Origin: Aptenodytes patagonicus
Lineage: Eukaryota; Chordata; Aves; Sphenisciformes; Spheniscidae
Reading direction: 5' to 3'
Length of the DNA stretch: 64,000 nt
NCBI RefSeq assembly: GCF_965638725.1
Contig: NC_134949.1
Location: 15,932,951 to 15,996,950, forward strand
Below the pieces are notes generated by a model that was not told where the DNA came from, ran no database searches, and worked only from the letters and a program-made list of their open reading frames with translations. Both the position numbers and the translations under genes were made by a program. Positions 8,437-19,600 of the stretch are shown in pieces. The number at the start of each line of letters is the position of its first letter. Position 1 is the stretch's first letter.

Positions 8437-9804
8437 GATCAACATCAGCTCACATATGGCTTATCCAGACCTCTCCCAAATCCTGAAAAAGACTTTCGTG
8501 TCTTTTATGCAATTAACAAATAGCAATGCCTCTTCCTCTATCAAAGACAAATCATTCATATCCCTCTACTATGCCAGCTAACACCGTTCTTAACCAGGTA
8601 GGCCTGCAGAAGTCCAAATCCTTCCTACCATCCAGGTTTTTAAGACTAGTGATACTTTTCAAGACTAAGCTTCATGCTGGGACACAGCAAACTTGTAGCA
8701 AAGGAGTAAAAAATTGTGATTATTTGTGAATACAACTTCGAAGAAACTTTGAGAAACCTATTTATTAATGGTCATGTGTTTTTTCAGGAAAACTGTGTTC
8801 CAAAGAATGGAAAACAACATGAAAATCAAAGAAATACTGCAGGTCACAATGTACACTAGTGTAAATCTCCTCATAGTTGCTGGCCTTGTGCTGAGTGTTT
8901 AGACAATTCAAGAAGCCATTATGCAAAAGGATTAGTGTTTTTATGTAACTTGATCAATTGTCAAAATATTTCTGTTTTGTAATCATGATCTAATTACTAA
9001 AAATAGCTGAGTGGTGATAGATCAGGATTTATTACTAACCTGACATTTGTAATCTAGACAGGAATTCAGCTCAGTGACTGATGTTCCCTTCCTCCCCACA
9101 TACACCATACAATCTATCAACAACATATAGCAAATGTCCGCTGAATGAGAGACACAACTTCGAATCAGTTATCTGTCTACACCAAACAATTTAAATTCTT
9201 GGGAAAAGGAAAAAAACCAACAAGATTACACTGTAACATTTTTAACTGCAGCTTTCACAGTACATCACTCGAGTACAGTACTTATCCCAGCTCCCCTGTG
9301 AGTGAAGTACAAGCCTCATGAAGCAGCTGTATAAATTGCTTTTGAATGTTAGCTAAGTCACAGAAATATTCAAAAGAAGAATTAGGATTAATTTCTCTTA
9401 AAAAAGATTTGTAGTGGTAAATAATTTTGGATTACATATTAAAACAGTGGTGACTGTAGAACAAAGCTGTCCTATTTACACGATGAATTAATGGTCAATA
9501 GGATTGTTTCAGATAGTGTAAGTAGCTTTAACATATTTTTCCTTCCAGTGAACCGGACTGTTCTGCTTTTTGAGACCCTATGAAAAGACATTTTCATGAA
9601 GATCATTTAGAAAAGGATCTCTCAAAAGACCAGAAGTGGGACTGAGTTGGAAAAATGTAGAAGACTAGAGACCAAGGCCTCCTTTCATTGCCATGTTTTT
9701 ATTTAAACCAGCTACAGATGCACCAAGAAAATGGAAGACCGTAAGTAAATGCCACCACAATAACCACTTGCATTACTGCATTGCAATGCAATCGCAACTC
9801 CTAC
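8437..9804. other. Unassigned AT-rich intergenic sequence
   Basis: No coding potential, RNA gene or repeat was recognised between the solo LTR and the CpG-rich block. Confidence 0.4.
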
Positions 9805-10930
9805 TCATGGAGGGACGGTAACGCCATCTAAGTTTTGGGCAAGGAAACAGCGCCTCTGGCCGCGGGAAGCGACGCCGCGGCGACGGGGGCAAGACGAGCC
9901 GATGGCGGGACCGCGGACTCCCGCTCCTCGGCTGGCGCTCGCCTCACCCATGCCGCGGGCCCGGCCGACCTCGCCAGCCCTGCGCCTCCACCGGACTGAC
10001 CGGCACGGGGCTACCTCACCAGCAGGAGGCACAGACGTGTGGCAACCTGTGACTATATAAACCGGTTTTCAGCATTAGCTAAAGTAGGGGACGTATAAAC
10101 GGCGAAATCCTCCTGTGATCAAACAGCCCCACCGCCTGAGGGGCAGGCGTCAGGCACAGCCGCTCCTGAGGTAAAACGGCGGGAACGGCAGCCCTGCGGC
10201 GGGCGGCAGCTAAGAGGACCCCGCTCCGAGAGGGCCTGGAATTCACCCGGCACCTCGCTGAGCGGGACCGCGGTACAAGACGGATGCGGGCAACCCACAG
10301 CGCGGCTCAGGACGGCAGCACCCAGCTCCCCCCAGCGCCCGGCGAGGGTTAGACAGGCAGGGCGGCGGCCCCTTCCAGCTGCCTCATCCCCCTGGTTCCT
10401 GCGAGCGTGGTTCCTTCTGATTGGCTGAGGGGATCTCCCGCCGTCATCGCCCCTCTATGGCGCCCGGCGGCTGCTCCGAGGGCCGCTCTCCCCCACTGCC
10501 CCCCCCTCACCACCCTCACTGCCCCTTCACTGTCCCCCCTCATCGCCCTCATTGCCCCCTCGCTGCCCCAACGGCCGCCCCCCTCACCCTCTACCCCTCC
10601 CAGTCCCTCCAGCCCTCACCGCTCGGCCCCCAGAACTGATTTTCTTCCCCTCCACCCCCTTTCCAGCCACTCCCACCCCCTTATCTCCATATTTGCTCTT
10701 CTGGACCTGTATTTCCTCCTGCTTCTCCTTCCTAAATGCCACCTCGATGCCTCCACGTTCCGGTAAAACGGCTGCTCTCTCCCCCCAACCTCTGCCTCGT
10801 CTCATCCCCTCCGCGCTGCTTCCATCCCCTCCCCACCGCTTCCGGGCTCTCCCGGCCGAGCGGCGGCCGATCCCCCGTCACCCCTGCTACTCGGCCCGTT
10901 TCTCTCGCCCTTTCTCGCTAACAGTTTCAA
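9805..10930. promoter_or_regulatory. Orphan CpG-rich block, candidate promoter
   Basis: A GC- and CpG-rich island stands out from AT-rich surroundings. It contains TATATAA near 10053 and an inverted CCAAT box (GATTGGCTGAG, about 10419). From about 10490 to 10870 it turns into a long C/T-rich tract on the plus strand. No exon of a known gene was recognised on either side, and the long frames across it are a by-product of the low stop content. It may start a noncoding or off-window transcript, or act as an upstream promoter of ERGIC2. Confidence 0.5.
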
Positions 10931-13400
10931 AGCGCCTTTTCAGCCGTCGTGAACCATCTGTGCAGGCGACTGTAGCAGCAGCAAACGGTGGGGGCTTGGG
11001 TTTAGTCTCGAAATGTTTTAGCCAGATTTTTAATTTTGTGTGTCTTGCATACGGTTTCCAGCACGTTAATGCTGAAGTGTGTTCAAGCGCAGGTGGGGAA
11101 TCTGTGCATGTTTACATTTGCTCCTCTTGTTTGGTCTACCATCTTCTCTGTTACTGTCTTTGATATCAATGTGCTTCATAGCCTAATATTCCTGGGATTA
11201 TTTTTTTTCTGTCCTGCTTCATTTGTGGTTCGCTAAACTGTACAGCTATGAGACATCTGATGTGGTTTCCCCTCTTTGCACACATCAAGGGACTTCATAA
11301 ATCACCAGTGTTAAGAAGTGCTGGGTTTTTTTGGCAAGGCAGTTGTATTTCTACATAGATGACTGCACTCAAGTCTCAGGGTGCTTTGGGATCTTGTTAG
11401 ATACCGTAGTGAAACAAACGTATAAAGCAGCAGCTGAGGGGCAGCCCCTGGGCTCGCCTGCACGGCTTGCAGTCGACAGCTGGATTTCTTCTTCCTTCCC
11501 TGCTCCCTTCAGGCTCCCAAAAGTAATTTGGCAGGTGCTTATAGGTTGCCACCACTGAGGTGTGATGGGGAGAGCAGGAAACGAACATGCAGGGGCATAA
11601 GGAAAGGAGCACAGCTTGAATTAGAATAGTCTGGTAATTGATGGATGCAGCATGATCGCTGTTGTGTCGCTTTACCACAGTACAGTCAAATACATAGTGT
11701 CAGTGTAATGCACAGTGTTATCACTATATAATTTTCTTTTTCTTAAATTCTGAAGAATATTTACTGTGTTTTCCCTCAAAAAATCCTATGGAGACATCTG
11801 TAGTTAAAAATATGACTATAATGGTGCAAAGCTGCAAGCAGTTTTGTCCCATGCCACTTCTCCTCTGTAAGAGGCATCTCAATGTGGCATTGAGCGCTAG
11901 CGCCAAAACCGTTTTTGTCTGTGGGCAGATTGGATTGCTTTAGTTCATAGCCTGTGAGAATATCTCTTGAGCATCTCTGATGCACAGCTAATAACCAGAT
12001 CTATCGGTTGCTCTGTCCAGGCCTCAGTGCTGAGAGCATTTCAAGGGAAAACAGGGCTTAGCCAGCAAAATCCCTGGCTGCTGAATTATACCCTACAACC
12101 ATTGGCACATAAGAGCTTTAAGTGCTATAGCTAAAGCTGCCTGCTGTTTCTGAGATGAGGGAAGAAATGTACAGATAAACATATTTTTGGCCTGTTTATT
12201 TATCTCTTGTAGTATCATTCTCCCACCCCCTTTTTCTTTCTGACTCTCTGCTCCAGTTGTTATTATAGTTGCCGAAATGATCACAACAGACTGATCAGAA
12301 TTCAGTGAGAACGTCAGCCTGTTGCTGTATCTTCTTTCCTTCCTTGAAACCCACCGTCTGCCTATCCCTAAAAAGCGAAAAATACTCTTTGAATCTGTTC
12401 ATACTACTTTCTCATTTTCAGGTTCCTTTCGTTCTCAAATGCTGTAGATACCCAGACAAACACTTGTTTTATTCAAATTGTATATATTTTAGCATGCTGC
12501 TTGAGACTCTTTTGTCATTGGATCTACTTTTTCCTCTAAACCATTAAAAAGAGCAAATCTGTATTAATGCTGTGAAACTCATCACTTTGTGTTTCTGAGG
12601 TGTGGGTTTTATTTACTTGCCTTGTTATAAAAAAGTACTGGAGTCTTCAGTCTCCTTTCTGATCTATGAATATAGATGTTTGGTATAATGTTGGTTTTTA
12701 TTTTTTTTAAATCTCACACAGAGCACTTTTCCTTGAATAATTTTGATGTCACCTAAGATGTCGGTACTTCCCAAAAGACATCGAAGGATATAGGAAGATG
12801 TCGAGGTTGGGTCAGCTACTTGTGCACTTGTGGGCACAGTGGCAGTAGCATAATGTAACCCCATGATAATTGTCTTTTTAAGACCATTTTGGTAGCAGCG
12901 CAGCTGTAGACTACAGGGGACACCAGCATAGAGGAGAATTAATTGCTGCAATTGTAAGGAAAAATCTGGAGATAAACTAACAATGCTGTTACTAAGGGGG
13001 TAAGGTTTGTGGTGAGAAGCAGTGCCTTTTTATTAGCTGCACCAACACGGAAAAGAACAGAGATTTTGGGCATAAATGAGCCCTCTTACTTTTTTCACTT
13101 CAGGTGTGCAGACTGGCTTGTGAGCTTAAAATCTGTCTTTCCCCACTATTATAGCCCACTGTCTTAAAGCCTTTTCCCTCGTAGTTAACCTAAGAGAAGA
13201 TACTGCCTCTTTTCAAACATTGCCTGCTTTTATATCTGTAGCATCTAAAACAGTGTTACCACTGCAAGCCAGGTTATAGTGCTTTTCCAGTTTGCTTTTG
13301 AAGATACTCGATATACATCACTTCAAACGATCACTCGGTAACTCGCAGCTTTGCAAATTCTTATCGATACCTATTTTCCCCTCTTCAGAGCAGTATGTTC
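10931..13400. other. Unassigned sequence between the two CpG islands
   Basis: AT-rich with short open frames only. Nothing was recognised. Confidence 0.4.
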
Positions 13401-13419
13401 CCTCCGAGTATTACTGTGT

Positions 13420-14340
13420 TGGTGGCTTTGGACCCCAGCGCTGCAGGAAGCTGCAGTTATCGAGGGCCCAAGACACCTTAAGGATATGCTGCGGGTCTGT
13501 GCACGAAGCTCTGCGGAGAAGTGGAGCTGCAGCCCGTATTTCACACGGGCTATGTAACTTACTACGGTTTCGGAGGGCTCAGCCCCCCGGCTGTTCCCGG
13601 CTCCGCTCTCCAGCCGGGGCTGGCAGCCAGGGGCTCCAGCGCGCCGCACGCGCGTGACGGCAGCCGCCGCTCCCCCCAAGCCGTACGGGCGGGGAGCAAC
13701 ATCCGTTGTTTACAGATATACGTTGTTTTGCTTACTCCTTCCCGCGCGCCAGCTCGCTGGCCTGATCCTCCCTGAGGCGGCAGCCGCCTTCCGCCGCTGC
13801 CCCAGGCCGCGGCGGCGGGCGACGCATGCCCGTGGGGGGGCGAGCATGCGCGCAGGGGGCGCGGGCGGGGCGCCGCCGCCGCCGCTCCCGTCGGCCTGTG
13901 CCTCCGGCCGCCGCCGGGCGTCGGTGGCGGAGCGAGCCCGTCCCGGGCCACGCGCGCTGCCATGGTGAGCGAGGCGGGCGCCGAGCAGGGCGTTGCGGCT
14001 CCCCTCCCCTCTCCGGCCTCGCCCGCGGCGCTGGGTAACGGCGAGAGAAGCAAGAGGTAGGGGAGGGCGGGGGTGAGGCGGCCGGCACGTTCCGTCCTGT
14101 CCCGCGGCTGCCCGGCGCGGCCTGTCCCGTCCCGCGGCTGCCCGGTGCCTCGCTGTGGGCCTGCGCCCGCCTCAGTGCGGCGGCGGCCGGGAGCGCCCGC
14201 GGCCCGCACAAGCGTGTGGGCTCCGAGCTGACGGCTGCCTCCCTCGGCGTGGGCAGCCAGGCGGGGGTCGGCCGGCCGGCGCTGGGTGCGAGGCCCCCGG
14301 GAGGGGATTCAGGCGTGGGTCCGCTTGGCGGGTGTGGGAG
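13420..14340 (+). promoter_or_regulatory. ERGIC2: ERGIC2 CpG-island promoter and 5' noncoding exon
   Basis: Very GC- and CpG-rich, with GCATGCGCGC (NRF1-like, about 13845) and GTGACG (half CRE, about 13654). No TATA box was seen. The first coding exon lies 2.5 kb downstream, so a noncoding first exon is expected here. Two donor sites fit: ATG|GTGAGC after 13964 and AAGAG|GTAGGG after 14056. An ATG in strong context (GCCATGG, 13962-13964) precedes or abuts them. The transcription start cannot be fixed from sequence. Confidence 0.75.
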
Positions 14341-15100
14341 TGGATGTTCAGACGCGCACTGGTGCCGGTAACAGCTTCGCTTCCACGTTGTCCGAGTAAG
14401 CAAAAACTGCCCGAGCAGGTGGGTCTGGGTTGTGGGTCACTTCAAGCGGGCGCTCAGGTCTCGAGTGGCGTTTGCGCTATGCTTTTTCCTTTTTTTAGCT
14501 TGTAATAGTCTTTTTTTTTTTAACGCAGTTGGCTCTTGGATTCATAGTGTGTTACTTTTGTAGCAATGGATTCCAAATTTTATACTTGGTGTTTCTGAGG
14601 TACGTGTGTTTAGACGGGTAGGGGGGGAAGGTATCAGATGTCTGTTGCAGTTTGTTGTGGAAAGTGAATCTGTGTATGTGGGATTAAAGAAACGAATGAA
14701 CAAATGGGATACTTCTAGCTAGACTACAAAAATCTGCATACTCACTGATGCAGGATGATTTAGAAAGTTTCTTAGTAAAGTGCTCTAAATTCTCTAGGTT
14801 TATCTTATACCTCTTTACGGTGTGCTCCTACACATGTGATAGCAGAGAAGACACGGGGAAACTGAAACGGTGCTAAGTTGACTTCAGTGCTGTCTGTGTA
14901 GGATAGCAGGCAACCCTGTCTGGTGTTTCCTCTGTGCTAACAAACGTTACGGCTCTAGTCATTGTGTCTAAGCAGCTGCTTTGCCATATCTGTGCTCCTA
15001 AGTTTTCCAACTTTTCCTTAAGCTATTCTGAGTGGAGTTGAGGTAATTCTTTAAAACACAATTATGTAGTGTAGTAAGGACAGGACCTTGCTTCCCTGAT

Positions 15101-15119
15101 TTTTTTTTTTTTTTTTTTT
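15101..15119. repeat. Poly-T tract
   Basis: Run of 19 or so T in ERGIC2 intron 1. Similar runs lie near 19534, 25740 and 33130; none has a recognisable retroelement body beside it. Confidence 0.8.
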
Positions 15120-16477
15120 GATGCTGTATAACCAAAATTCTGTTCCAGCATCCATCTTCTCTGCCCACTTGTAACTGTGGTTTCTTTGAATCCTCTGCAT
15201 CACACACAGTATCATTTTGTTGGTCTCTGCAGGCTGACTTGACTGATGCTCCCGCTAGGTGCAGAGTCTGTATCTTCTCACTAAGGTCTGAAGTGAATTT
15301 GTGTAGTGAGGAAATTGCAGGCATAGATCGTGATTCTTCACATGTGAACTTCTGTTTCCAGTAAAGCCTATTCCTTTGTTATTGCACAGTACAAAGCCTG
15401 CTCAGCACCAGGGAGGGGCAAAGCAGGGAATAGCTCTTGAGTAATTTCACTAGGACACGCTGGAGACTTGACGTGCTCTTGAAACAGGGGAGATGAGTTA
15501 ACAGATTTTTCTACAAGACGATAATGATGAGAACCATCTCAGACGTTGGCAACATAGGTTAGCTTGCCTGCCTTGGTGTCTTTAAATAGGGGATGATAAT
15601 ATGACGTATTCTCAGAATACAGTAAATACATGATGGTTTTCATAGCTTCAGAAATTCTGAGCAAAGTGTAGCATTTCGTCAGAAGGAAAACAGCAGTGCC
15701 AACTTGTTAAAACATACAGCGTATTGGCAGGACCGGGTTATGAGTGTATTTGCATGATTTAGAAACAGTTTAAGACAGTATTTCCTGGGCAGGCTGCTCC
15801 TCTCAGCATCCTGCTGCTTAACATATCAACCACTCCAAGCGGAGCAGAGATCATGTCATGGACAAAAAGGATTTTGAAGGATGGAGCTAGGACTTGATAC
15901 TTAATTTGCTTTGGGGAGCATTTTTATAGAGGAAAAAAATGCTAATTTTATTATGACCATAAAGTTCTACAGCTGTAAAAATGTGAAATGCACTTTTTTT
16001 TTTCCCTTTAGCATATAGTATGTGCCTACATTGGCTGAATAAAGGAGCCCAGAGCAGTTTGACATCCTCCCAAGTTTATGCAGCCTATTAGATGTTCCCT
16101 GCTAAGTCAGTGAATTCCACGCGTTGTCAGGTCTGTTTAGCAAGCTTACTTCAGGACTGAGTTTGTTGGTTTTTTTTTTTTTTTTAAATTTAAAATTCAA
16201 TATATCCAATACCAACAAGAATTTAATCGAGAAAGAAATTAGTCATAGTAATTAAATGGTGAATGTGCTGGATGTGGCTGGAATGTAAGCAGCAGTGTCT
16301 AGGCCAATTTTAACAGTTTTCTTGAAGCAAGAGTGACCATCCATTTGTCTAGCATGTGTTTCTTGAAAACATATTTCTTAGATTTTAATTGCCTTATTAT
16401 TGCTTTATAATTATAGCCAGTCGGTTTGAGCAATATTGCGTGTGTCTTTTAATCATGACAATTTATTCTCAAATCAG

Positions 16478-16623
16478 AGGGAATATATGAAGGAGGAAGT
16501 GGAGGACTGTGCTGAAGATGAGGCGACTGAATCGGAAGAAGACCTTGAATTTGATGAAAGAATTGGATGCCTTTCCAAAGGTTCCTGAAAGCTATGTGGA
16601 GACTTCTGCGAGCGGAGGCACAG
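16478..16623 (+). CDS. ERGIC2: ERGIC2 first coding exon (start codon 16518)
   Basis: Acceptor AAATCAG|AGGG; the 5' UTR part is 16478-16517 and the ATG is 16518-16520. It codes residues 1-35, the cytosolic N-terminus opening MRRLNRKKTL and containing PKVPESYVETSASGG. Donor ACAG|GTAGGC, phase 1. The UTR part holds an out-of-frame ATG at 16487. Confidence 0.93.
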
Positions 16624-19600
16624 GTAGGCCTTATTGAGGTGCTGACATGAATCATGTTGGCTGTTAGTTCAGTCTAGCATGCTCTGCGAATATAAACTTC
16701 AGTAGGAAGAAGACGGGCATCTGTGTTCATTTGAAACTAACAAAAATCGGTTTCTTAATTTCTTCTGTGGACTGACAGAGCTCATCTCCTTCAAGTAAAG
16801 ACATAGTATCTTATCCAAATAGATGCATTCATCACTCATCTTAAGGGAGATTTTTGTGTAAAACTGGTGAGACTCAAACCAACGTAAAGGTTCACTGTAA
16901 AAACCAATTGCAACTGGAAGTGCACTGTGCCAAGGCTGTAATAAAACTTTCTCATTTGTTGTCTGACTAAGCCCTTCTCTCTGTGTCAGGTTTCTGGGTG
17001 AGATAGTGTCAGCATCAGCTGAAATGCAGGTTGGATTCAGCTCTATGCTTTCATGAAGGAGGAAAAACATTCTCCAGAGGTGTCTAAGAGCTGGCTAAGT
17101 TAAGCATCAGGATGAAGAGCAGCTTTCTAAAGCTTTTTGTCTTGAAGGTGTAGTTGATTTTAAGAGTAAGGAAAGCCCTTTGAAGAACTAAACGCTTTAC
17201 TCCAGGGCATGTGCTTGTACTGTCCTTATTAGTCACTTGAGCTTCTCTCAAAAAGCTGTAGCTGTAAGAAGTATCTTTTCTATACGTATCTGAACAGAAA
17301 ATTGTGCCTGTAAGTTGGGTTGTGTTAGAGGTAGCCTGATCTGGAAATAGTGACTTCATCTATTGGACTGTTGGAATTGTTTGCAGTTAGATAGGAAACT
17401 GCTAGCAATTAGTTTGAAATGGAGGACAAAAGTCTCTCTCATATGTGTGATTATGTCTGAAACCAGTTGAATAAAAAGTACAAGAAGCAATTGCAATCTA
17501 CAGGTAAGCCTTTGAAGTCATTACGCCACTTGTGTAGAAGTAAGTATCGCAAGGATCTGTATTACTTTGCTATGTTTCCTGAATTGCAATGTTAATAATT
17601 AAAGGAGTATTGTATATAAAATAATCTCTAAGAACTGATTAAATAACTCTTTGTTAATGTTAGTCCCAGTTCCTGAGAAAGCGAGTTGTTTTTATGTTGT
17701 AATTCTTAGGGAAAAAAAAAAAATGCTCAAAAATTCTTTTTTTGTAGTATAGCACCATCCTTCATGAGAACCTTGCTTTGGTGAAGGGTACCTTAAGGAT
17801 TTCTCAACACCAGAAGTTACTTTAGCATTCTTTGGTTTATCCCAGTAACCTTATAAATGACAATATAGGATTGTCTTAATTCTATGCCATTATAAAATTT
17901 TAATATAGTATTCCCGTTTCATTCAGGATTAAAGCGCCAGGCTTACTTTCTGGTGCGATGGGGGTGCCAAACATACCAAGACTCTATTCTCAGACGTTCA
18001 GTGCCTTAAAACCCATTGCAAAAGAAGTACCGGCCTCTCAAATGGGCTGAGACTCCAGCTCTGGGGCTGGGAGAACCTTCAGAAAAGAGGATCTGTCTTT
18101 GGAAATTCTACAAGACTTTATTTTCCTGTTCAGATCCACAAATACCTTTGTTCAGAATTACCCAGAAAGCAGCTATGGCTCTAATTGTTTTCTCGTGTTT
18201 GGAGAGACAGTATGGCTCCAGCTCCCCTATTGCATAGCTGGGGTGAGTCTGGCCTACTGGGCTCCAAAAGGAAATTGATAGCCAGAATAATTAACTGATT
18301 AGTGCATCTGCTTTCATGGTATGCATTGACAAGAAGGTTTTCATATATATATATATATACGATCGTTACATAGCTTCAGCTGAAAGCTAGGACTTGAAAT
18401 GTTGCTGATCAATGCAACAGTCAATGCTGCAGCCAGTGGTTTCTTTTCTGATCCTGTAGGACAGTGCCTTTATGTCCCTGCTGCCACCTCTGGGCTGTAG
18501 AGCACTGTGTAGTGAATTGAAGCCTGTCAACAACAGGCTTGTTTTTTCTCAAGTTGCCCTTCGCAGACTCCGTAGAAATACTCCACAGAATGCAGATGGA
18601 AAACATACACTGTCAATAAGCTGTACAAATCACTACTGTGCTCTATAACTGAAGTTTTTTTCAACTTAACAAAGGCCGTGATTTAATAAAAGGGGCGTGG
18701 CAGGTGCTTCTGTGCATCTGTTACTATGTTTCTGACTATGTGCAGCAGGATGATCTTCCCTTTGCCTTGTACAACTTCGTAAGTGTGATGAATAGGCTGC
18801 TTTGGAGATAAGTGAGGCGCATCTACCATTAAAATATATCAGTTAGTTTTCTTCCTAAAAATAATTTCAAATCAGTTCTTCACTTATTTAGCTGTTGGTA
18901 GAATGGATAGCTATGTGTTGCTTATTGCCAGAGGGAGAATTGTTTGAAATATTGGGGTGGGAGTCCTGACTGTGCAGCTATACACAAATAATATAATCAG
19001 GGCACCTTTTTCGAACTGGACAGTGCATATAATGCATATTATTTCTCTTGTCTGCTAGCTGCTTGGCTCTAAAACTAGATATAAAAAAACTTGTTATAAA
19101 AACTTAGGTTGTAGACAAGTGGAGGCTTGAATGGACTTCAAGGTGCACCTTGTCCTTTCATGCTTAAATTTAGGATTGAGTTTGCCTAGACCATCCCTGA
19201 CAGTGATTTGTGGGCGTTTTGTTTTATATGCGGAGGAGGATCTAGCCTGTTCTTAAATCTTCCATGCAGGGATTTCACCACCTCTCCATCATTCTAGTAT
19301 TTGACTCTACTTAATGTAAAAAGTTCTTTCTTGATGCAAAGGTAGGACTTGTTCTTTTCCCCTCCTATGTAAAAGTAAATACTGTAGATATGAAAACATT
19401 TTTCTAAGGGCAGCTCATGGATTTATAAATCAAAGGTACCAGTATTGTACTAGTAATGCTCATATTCTGGAATGTTAGAATTTTGTTCTGCTTATGTTTC
19501 TGAATAATATTTCTCACAATCTAAAGTTCGTTGTTTTTTTTTTTTTTTTTTTCTCTTGACCACTCAGTTTCTCTGATAGCATTTACAACAATAGCTTTCC

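Noticed and set aside
10407-11163. Plus-strand frames of up to 203 codons in the orphan CpG block
   Set aside because: They follow the C/T-rich tract (Pro/Ser/Leu repeats), run into AT-rich DNA and show no recognisable protein.
13562-14403. Long overlapping minus-strand frames (215 and 223 codons) and plus-strand frames across the ERGIC2 island
   Set aside because: Several frames on both strands are open together because stop codons are rare in GC-rich DNA. The translations are Pro/Arg/Ala-rich without domains.
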